From: Selenomonadaceae bacterium
GTDB taxonomy: Bacteria; Bacillota; Negativicutes; Selenomonadales; Selenomonadaceae
NCBI GenBank assembly: GCA_016280345.1
Contig: JAEEGN010000240.1
Span: 1-10,709 of the forward strand
Direction of reading: 5' to 3'
Length of the DNA stretch: 10,709 bases
This document shows, piece by piece, positions 1 through 4,062 of this stretch. Numbering within the stretch: the stretch's first letter is position 1; every line of letters starts with the position of its first letter. Position numbers and translations under genes: made by a program. The notes under the pieces were generated by a model. The model did not search any database. It worked only from the letters and a program-made list of their open reading frames with translations, and was not told the origin of the DNA.

Positions 1-370
1 CAAAATTCCCGGTATCGAGAATCGTTTGGAACTTTTGGCTCGCCTTTCCGTCCCCTTGCGGGGAAGGGTGAGTCAAAATTACACCTACTACGACAGCGAA
101 TGAAAAAAAGCGCCCCATTCTTTCCGTCCCCTTGCGGGGAAGGGTGAGTCAAAATCCAAAAACGCTTATATGAAGGAGCGGGATAGCCTACTTTCCGTCC
201 CCTTGCGGGGAAGGGTGAGTCAAAATACCTCATGCGGGCGATTGAACCACTTCAAATCCCACCTTTCCGTCCCCTTGCGGGGAAGGGTGAGTCAAAATAA
301 GGAGGTAAAAAAATGTTAACACTTGTACACGCTTTTTTCCGTCCCCTTGCGGGGAAGGGTGAGTCAAAAT
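1..370 (-). CRISPR. CRISPR array 1, leader-proximal part (type III-A), continues off the left edge
   Basis: Five full identical 35-nt repeats lie at 45-79, 121-155, 192-226, 264-298 and 336-370. Positions 1-6 (CAAAAT) are the tail of a sixth. On the minus strand each repeat begins ATTTTGACTCACCC, forms a short stem CCCC-GCAA-GGGG, and ends GGGGACGGAAA. This matches the type III-A repeat end known from streptococci (GGGGACGGAAAC), so Cas6 cutting after the stem would leave an 8-nt tag starting ACGGAAA. The base after ACGGAAA is G in the four distal repeats and A in the repeat next to the leader. Taking 36-nt repeats, spacers are 7-43, 80-119, 156-190, 227-262 and 299-334 (37, 40, 35, 36, 36 nt). 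Orientation is set by the repeat end, the leader at the right, and the gene-like sense of two spacers. The newest spacer is 299-334. Confidence 0.97.
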
Positions 371-534
371 CCTGTCTCCGCTATCCCGCGCCCCGCTTGG
401 GCTCAAAACGCGGTTTGCGGCGGAGAGGCGTAAGTATGTTCCAATCCACGCCCAAAGCCTCCCTTCGATGCCAGCTATGCTTACAGCCATCTGGCGCGGC
501 GCAAATTGTACGGGAATTTGACGCAATTCACCCC
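371..534 (-). promoter_or_regulatory. Leader of CRISPR array 1
   Basis: This stretch directly precedes the first repeat in the direction of array transcription. Its reverse complement matches 10527-10667, beside array 2, at 129 of 141 positions without gaps (371-511). A weaker, gapped match continues to about 534. The 60 nt nearest the repeat differ at only two positions, as expected for a region read by Cas1-Cas2 during integration. A TACAAT hexamer (505-510, minus strand) is kept in both leaders and may be the array -10 box, but I see no good -35. A 7-bp inverted repeat (TCTCCGC at 375-381, GCGGAGA at 420-426) lies near the repeat end; the six core pairs are kept in leader 2. Positions 535-594, between leader and cas2, show only a short AT-rich stretch with the 10-bp palindrome ATAAATTTAT (541-550) and no terminator. 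Confidence 0.88.
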
Positions 535-594
535 TGTTTCATAAATTTATAATTCGCCGCGGTTGCTGTTTTTCCTGCTTCGGGGTTCACTTTT

Positions 595-918
595 TCAGAT
601 GATGATGATGTCTTCGAGGCGCTCGCTGCCCCGGCCCCAGGTTCGTACCGCCAGAGGGTCGCGCAGGACGTAGATGCGCAGGGAGTCTTCGGCGGTGTCG
701 ATGAGGGCGCTGGCTTCTTCAGCCATCCGCTCATACCGTTTCTTGTCGAGGAAGGCTTCAAAGGCCGATTTCTGGACCCGGATGCCGTACTGTTCCAGGC
801 ATTTGACCATGCGGAGGCGGCGCTTGTTGTCGGTGATGTCGTAGATGACGAGGATGACGGCCCGGTGGTCCGGGGCGGCGGGGTCATCGAATATTTCTGC
901 CGACGTCATGGCGGTCAC
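595..918 (-). CDS. cas2: CRISPR-associated endoribonuclease-like protein Cas2
   Basis: Cas2 forms the dimer that bridges two Cas1 dimers in the spacer integration complex. The ferredoxin-like core is clear: the first strand VILVIYDITDNKRR (about residues 21-34) holds the conserved Asp (D27), followed by a helix and QYGIRVQKSAFEAFL. The C-terminal LEDIIII fits the last strand. The frame opens with GTG at 918, whose GTGA overlaps the cas1 TGA by 4 nt. An ATG three codons later (909) would give 104 aa. Neither start has a clear Shine-Dalgarno, so translation probably depends on coupling to cas1. The 107-aa length is slightly above the usual 85-100 because of about 20 extra N-terminal residues before the first strand. 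It is the last gene of the cas1-cas2 unit and points directly into the array 1 leader without a visible terminator. Confidence 0.95.
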   Translation of the reverse strand: MTAMTSAEIFDDPAAPDHRAVILVIYDITDNKRRLRMVKCLEQYGIRVQKSAFEAFLDKKRYERMAEEASALIDTAEDSLRIYVLRDPLAVRTWGRGSERLEDIIII

Positions 919-1910
919 CGCAGGCGGATTGGCTCGTAGAGGGCGGCGTTTTCGGCCATGACCGCCTGGGCGAAGGCGGCCGCCTGCTTCGCCAGGGAGT
1001 GGCGGTAGGTGTTTTTGCCGTCCATGTACTGGTTCATGGCTATGAGTTTCTTCCCGTAGAGCTGGAGGAAGATTTTCCGGCCTTTGGGCGTGAGGAAGAC
1101 GCCGCCGCTGGGATCATCGGTTTGGAAATGGGTTTCGTTGAGGATATGCCGGTGCAGGATGTTCATGACGAGGGAGTCAACGATTACGGGGCGCCATTCT
1201 TCCATGAGGTCGGAGGCGAGGGCCGGGTGGTGCTGGCGCGGGGAATGAAGGACGCCGAAGTACGGATGCAGGCCTTCGTTGGCAACCGCGGTATAGACTT
1301 CGTACAGGAGCAAGGTGTAGCCGAAGCTGAGCAGGGAGTTGAAGGGGTCTTCCGGCGGGCGTTTGGAGCGGTGCTGAAACTGGAACGGCGGCTCCGCGAG
1401 GCAACCGAGGGCGGCGAAATAGATTTTCGCGATGGCGCCTTCATGGCCCATGAGCTCGGCGATGTCCTTCGATTCGCTGATGTTTTTCCGGAGGATGCCT
1501 ATGGTTTTGATACGGAGTTCGACTTCGACGTTCTGGGCGTTTTTGTTGTAGCGGCGGAGGACGGTGAGCTGGTTATGCGCTTTGGCCTCGACAATCTGCT
1601 TCGCCAAGGCGAGGGCAAAGGGGGTGTCCTGCAGGAGAATCTGCTTTTGCTGGCGGAATACGTTGACATGGCGGGTGGATTCGAGCCGACCGTAGTATTT
1701 CCCACTGTGGGAGAGCCAGGTGACGGGGATTCCTTTTTCGAGGAGTTCGGCCGCCGCGTTGGCGGAGAGCTGCACGGCACCGATGAGGACGAGGCCCTCC
1801 AGCAGTTCCTCGGGGACTTCGGCAATCCGTTCCTGGTTGCGGGCGATGACGAAGCGGCCCCCCTGCTTATAGACGCTGGTGCCGTCTTCGGTGATATAGA
1901 GAAAGCTCAT
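915..1910 (-). CDS. cas1: CRISPR-associated integrase Cas1
   Basis: Cas1 is the metal-dependent integrase that inserts new spacers at the leader-repeat junction. The 331-aa protein has the N-terminal beta domain (about 1-75, with the GIPVTWLSHSGKYYGRL segment) and the C-terminal helical domain. The expected metal ligands are present: E157 in LMGHEGAIAKIYF, H222 in GVLHSPRQHH, and D234/E237 in SDLMEEWRP. A complete Cas1 is therefore predicted to be active. The ATG at 1910 follows GGAGGT (1916-1921) with 5-nt spacing. The gene overlaps cas2 by 4 nt, and an extended -10 promoter lies about 50 nt upstream (1963-1971). A terminator after csm6 isolates it from that gene, so adaptation has its own transcription unit. 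The 341-codon open frame on the opposite strand is a shadow. The family assignment is certain; the subtype III association comes from the neighbours. Confidence 0.98.
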   Translation of the reverse strand: MSFLYITEDGTSVYKQGGRFVIARNQERIAEVPEELLEGLVLIGAVQLSANAAAELLEKGIPVTWLSHSGKYYGRLESTRHVNVFRQQKQILLQDTPFALALAKQIVEAKAHNQLTVLRRYNKNAQNVEVELRIKTIGILRKNISESKDIAELMGHEGAIAKIYFAALGCLAEPPFQFQHRSKRPPEDPFNSLLSFGYTLLLYEVYTAVANEGLHPYFGVLHSPRQHHPALASDLMEEWRPVIVDSLVMNILHRHILNETHFQTDDPSGGVFLTPKGRKIFLQLYGKKLIAMNQYMDGKNTYRHSLAKQAAAFAQAVMAENAALYEPIRLR

Positions 1911-1947
1911 GCTGCACCTCCGTTTTCGTTCCGGTCGTTATCGGTTG

Positions 1948-2041
1948 CGTTTTCTTGCTATCATTATATCACGAAATTCCAGCGGATGATGACCGGAATT
2001 CGCCTGTTGTCTTTTTCTTGCTGAAAGATGGCAAGAAAACG
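1948..2041. repeat. Inverted 11-mer pair plus third copy around the cas1 promoter
   Basis: GCAAGAAAACG occurs on the minus strand at 1948-1958 and on the plus strand at 2031-2041, so the pair flanks the cas1 -10 box. A 9-nt core copy (GCAAGAAAA, minus strand) at 2013-2021 forms a 9-bp hairpin with 2031-2039 around a 9-nt loop. The copy at 1948-1958 overlaps the expected transcription start. This looks like an operator set, but no regulator gene is in the window. Confidence 0.45.
1963..1971 (-). promoter_or_regulatory. Extended -10 promoter of cas1-cas2
   Basis: Read on the minus strand this is TGATATAAT, a consensus -10 (1963-1968) with the extended TGn element. No good -35 lies 16-18 nt upstream, which is common for extended -10 promoters. 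The expected start near 1956 would leave a leader of about 45 nt before the cas1 ATG. The same nine bases occur at the cas10 promoter (3963-3971). Confidence 0.7.
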
Positions 2042-2231
2042 GGGGTTCTCAGCGAATATGGTAGCAGGCGGGAATCGGCGCCTTTCGTTGGATGGCGGCG
2101 CGGCAATCCCTCCCCGGAGAGGGACCAGGGCGGGTCGGCGTATCGCCACGCCAGGAGGTGGGAAGATGAGGTCGGCGCAGGTACGGAAAGGATGTTCCGC
2201 CGTTTCCCTGGGAGCGCGGCGGCACACGGAG
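1972..2231. other. Intergenic region between csm6 and cas1, no convincing gene
   Basis: About 260 nt separate the cas1 promoter from the csm6 terminator. Both strands have open frames of about 90 codons here (1964-2236 minus, 2028-2300 plus). They are rich in Arg, Pro, Gly and Ala and have no recognisable domain, and the plus-strand one runs into csm6 antisense. Besides the hairpin at 2013-2039, small hairpins occur at TCCCTC-CCCGGA-GAGGGA (about 2109-2126) and GGCG-TAT-CGCC (about 2137-2147). The GC-rich, hairpin-dotted character resembles an extragenic repetitive element, but that cannot be shown from one copy. Confidence 0.4.
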
Positions 2232-2273
2232 GGCATAAGAAAAGCCCCGGAAGCCCGGGGCTTTTCTTATGCC
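2232..2273 (-). terminator. Strong intrinsic terminator at the end of csm6
   Basis: A perfect 19-bp inverted repeat (2232-2250 and 2255-2273) encloses a 4-nt loop. The core is AAAAGCCCCGG on one arm and CCGGGGCTTTT on the other. The T-rich arm followed by TCTTAT gives a termination signal in both directions. The csm6 stop codon (2267-2269) lies inside the first arm as transcribed. It would stop csm6 transcription before cas1. Confidence 0.9.
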
Positions 2274-3658
2274 GTTACGGATTCGTTCATAGCGGTTTGA
2301 ATCCAGCCGTTGATTTTTTCATACATATTTCGCTGGTTGCCAACGGATTCGCCGTACAAGATTCTCAGCATGTGCCAAAAAATGTCAAGCATTTCTCCCG
2401 GTTCAATATTCGTCCAGGAGATGAATCTATCGCGGTCAATGTTCGTTATCCTATGTGCCAGCTGGTTTCGGATATCCAGAAGCGTATGCTTCGAAATCTT
2501 CCGGTTGTCATAGTTGATGATTCGTCCCAGATCGTTGAGCAGGCTGTCATGCTTTTCTTTATCCTTGACTTCGCCGCTCGTTTCCAGATACTGGCAGATG
2601 TAATGCATCGTCTTGGCAGAAATCTCGGTATTATCGTTTAATCCGATATGGTTGAATTTTTTATCCATGAAAGCTAACATATCGGGAGCATTCTGCTTCA
2701 GTTTCGCCCGCTTGAAGAACAGACGATTATCCCATTCGTCGCAAACGCTTTCCAGGGGAAGACGGGACTGCTCCTTCAGATAGGCCAGCAGGTATTCGTA
2801 AAGGAAGGGCACGATCTTTACGGCAAGCTGCGAAATCTTATCCTTCTTCGCGTCGGTTTGCATGGTGAGGAAGTATTCGACCAGGCGCTCTTTTGTTTCG
2901 GAATACGGCAATAGTTTCGTGTTGCCAAAGTGGTCGATAACGGAGCGGGCTTTGTTCAGCATGAGTTCCTGCCGGAACTTGGCGTGCCCGATGAGCTTTC
3001 TGGCTGTTTCCGGCATTTCCGGGATGGCTTTCGCCAATTCCAGCGCGGCGCCGTATTCGTAGGCGTTCACTAGAGAAAGGATGCGATTCTTTTCGCCGTA
3101 ATACGCGATGGCGCGCATGGGCGGTTCCAGGCAGCGGTTCTCCGCCTGGGGGTCGTCGTCGAGATTTTGCTCGATCATCGCCTCGATGTCTTCATCGTCT
3201 TTCGCCGCCCGGTTTTCACGATTGGACGCTTTGGCGGGGGAGCTTACCTGTATGCCCTGGCACCAGGCGGCCTCTACGGCGGCAATGGCCATGAGTGTCT
3301 TGATCTGCGGCGTGCCCGAACTCAGGTTCAGGAGGATTTTCGCCTTGGGGTGGGCGGCATGGATTTCTTTGATGCTGTCGGGCAGGATGGGGAAGACCTC
3401 TTCCAGCAAATGGGCTTTTTCGATTTCGGTTCTGATTTCCTGAATTTCGATTTCCGGCATCAAGTGACGGATCACGCGGGTATAGCGATGATCACGGTCT
3501 TCCTTTTCCACCATTTCTTTCGTATAAAAGAGAACGACCATATCCGGGCGGTAGTGGCGCAGGATATGGAGGCAGGCGCCGTCGTAGCAATCCCGGACGG
3601 GGTCGGTATCCCCCAGGGGGGAGAAAAGGATTGTCTGGGGCTGGGAAACTTCGGTCAT
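2267..3658 (-). CDS. csm6: Csm6, CARF-HEPN ribonuclease activated by cyclic oligoadenylate
   Basis: Csm6 is a stand-alone dimeric RNase of type III-A systems. Its CARF domain binds the cyclic oligoadenylate made by Cas10 and switches on non-specific RNA cutting by the HEPN domain. At 463 aa it is of usual length. The N-terminal ILFSPLGDTDPVRD (10-23) and ILRHYRPDMVVLFYT (32-46), and the ligand-loop motif NLSSGTPQIK (111-120), identify the Csm6-type CARF. The mid-protein SNRENR and NRCLEPP segments also fit this family as I know it. The catalytic HEPN motif RNQLAH (R397, H402; R-x4-H) is intact, so it should be active. ATG at 3658 follows AGGAGGA (3666-3672) with 7-nt spacing. It is transcribed away from cas10, has its own promoter region, and ends in a strong terminator. 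Whether it responds to cA4 or cA6 cannot be told from sequence alone. Confidence 0.95.
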   Translation of the reverse strand: MTEVSQPQTILFSPLGDTDPVRDCYDGACLHILRHYRPDMVVLFYTKEMVEKEDRDHRYTRVIRHLMPEIEIQEIRTEIEKAHLLEEVFPILPDSIKEIHAAHPKAKILLNLSSGTPQIKTLMAIAAVEAAWCQGIQVSSPAKASNRENRAAKDDEDIEAMIEQNLDDDPQAENRCLEPPMRAIAYYGEKNRILSLVNAYEYGAALELAKAIPEMPETARKLIGHAKFRQELMLNKARSVIDHFGNTKLLPYSETKERLVEYFLTMQTDAKKDKISQLAVKIVPFLYEYLLAYLKEQSRLPLESVCDEWDNRLFFKRAKLKQNAPDMLAFMDKKFNHIGLNDNTEISAKTMHYICQYLETSGEVKDKEKHDSLLNDLGRIINYDNRKISKHTLLDIRNQLAHRITNIDRDRFISWTNIEPGEMLDIFWHMLRILYGESVGNQRNMYEKINGWIQTAMNESVTA

Positions 3659-3685
3659 TGTCGATTCCTCCTGTTGTTTGAGATT

Positions 3686-3715
3686 ATCTTAAACTGTGAA
3701 CGGGGGTTCTGTAAA
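3686..3715 (-). promoter_or_regulatory. Candidate proximal promoter of csm6
   Basis: On the minus strand TTTACA (3710-3715; five of six to the -35 consensus) is followed after 18 nt by TAAGAT (3686-3691; four of six to the -10). The expected start would be about 20 nt upstream of the csm6 ATG, just before the AGGAGGA ribosome binding site. It competes with a perfect TATAAT further upstream at 3892-3897. Confidence 0.4.
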
Positions 3716-3791
3716 AGTTGCTTCTTGAAAGATGATTTCGACGTTGATGGTTCATTTCCTGCTTTTCGGCGGTTTGTTTTTGTCCGGCTTT

Positions 3792-3897
3792 GGCTGAGCC
3801 ATACAGCCTTTGTGCCCCGTCCGGGAAGGATGCCCGGAACGGGGTGAGGTCACCTCCTGGCGGAATATCGTCCGCGTCGTTTGCTATCGTCATTATA
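3792..3897 (-). promoter_or_regulatory. Distal -10 box and two hairpins in the csm6 upstream region
   Basis: A perfect TATAAT lies on the minus strand at 3892-3897, without a good -35. If used, it gives csm6 an untranslated leader of roughly 225 nt holding two hairpins. One pairs CCCCGT-CCGGG (3815-3825) with CCCGG-A-ACGGGG (3833-3844), with one bulged A. The other pairs GGCTG (3792-3796) with CAGCC (3804-3808). A 69-codon open frame starts within TATAATG, but it has no ribosome binding site and no recognisable product. The rest of this 404-nt divergent region, outside the promoters listed here, shows nothing else I can name. Confidence 0.3.
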
Positions 3898-3942
3898 CCC
3901 GGCCTCCCGGTTTTGCCTTCACAAAATGTTTGCGAAGAAGCC

Positions 3943-3971
3943 TTTTATTTGTTTCTGTGGCATGATATAAT
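3943..3971 (+). promoter_or_regulatory. Extended -10 promoter of the cas10-csm-cas6 operon
   Basis: TGATATAAT at 3963-3971 is a consensus extended -10. The region 17 nt upstream of the hexamer reads TTTTAT (3943-3948), a weak -35. The expected start is near 3978, giving an untranslated leader of about 85 nt before the cas10 ATG. Confidence 0.72.
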
Positions 3972-3983
3972 TAATAGAGTATT

Positions 3984-4002
3984 AATTTGAAAAATTCAAA
4001 TT
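3984..4002. promoter_or_regulatory. Perfect inverted repeat just downstream of the cas10 promoter (candidate operator)
   Basis: AATTTGAA (3984-3991) and TTCAAATT (3995-4002) are perfect inverted 8-mers around AAA. The repeat begins 13 nt after the -10 box, so a protein bound there would cover the initial transcribed region. A short palindrome TCTCGAGA follows at 4014-4021. It could instead be a weak AU-rich RNA hairpin in the 5' leader. No regulator gene is seen. Confidence 0.45.
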
Positions 4003-4062
4003 TGCTGTTTAATTCTCGAGAGAGATCTGCAAGCATCATACAACCCCGAAGGAGATGAAGGA

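Noticed and set aside
541..550. ATAAATTTAT palindrome and nearby TATAAA as the array 1 promoter
   Set aside because: It is not conserved at leader 2 and has no -35; the TACAAT shared by both leaders is the better candidate.
230..552. Open frames of 79-98 codons through array 1 and its leader, on both strands
   Set aside because: They translate repeats and leader sequence; the exact periodic repeats explain the region. The ATG at 313 belongs to a spacer.
528..887. 119-codon open frame on the minus strand over cas2
   Set aside because: It is a Ser/Pro/Thr-rich out-of-frame shadow of cas2.
999..2024. 341-codon open frame on the plus strand, opposite cas1
   Set aside because: It lies antisense to a complete, motif-bearing Cas1, has no recognisable domain, and arises from the GC-rich codon pattern of the minus strand.
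1955..2641. 228-codon plus-strand frame spanning the csm6 terminator
   Set aside because: It crosses a strong terminator and runs antisense to csm6, with no ribosome binding site or known motif.
3684..3893. 69-codon minus-strand frame upstream of csm6
   Set aside because: Its ATG overlaps a TATAAT box, there is no Shine-Dalgarno, and the composition looks non-coding.
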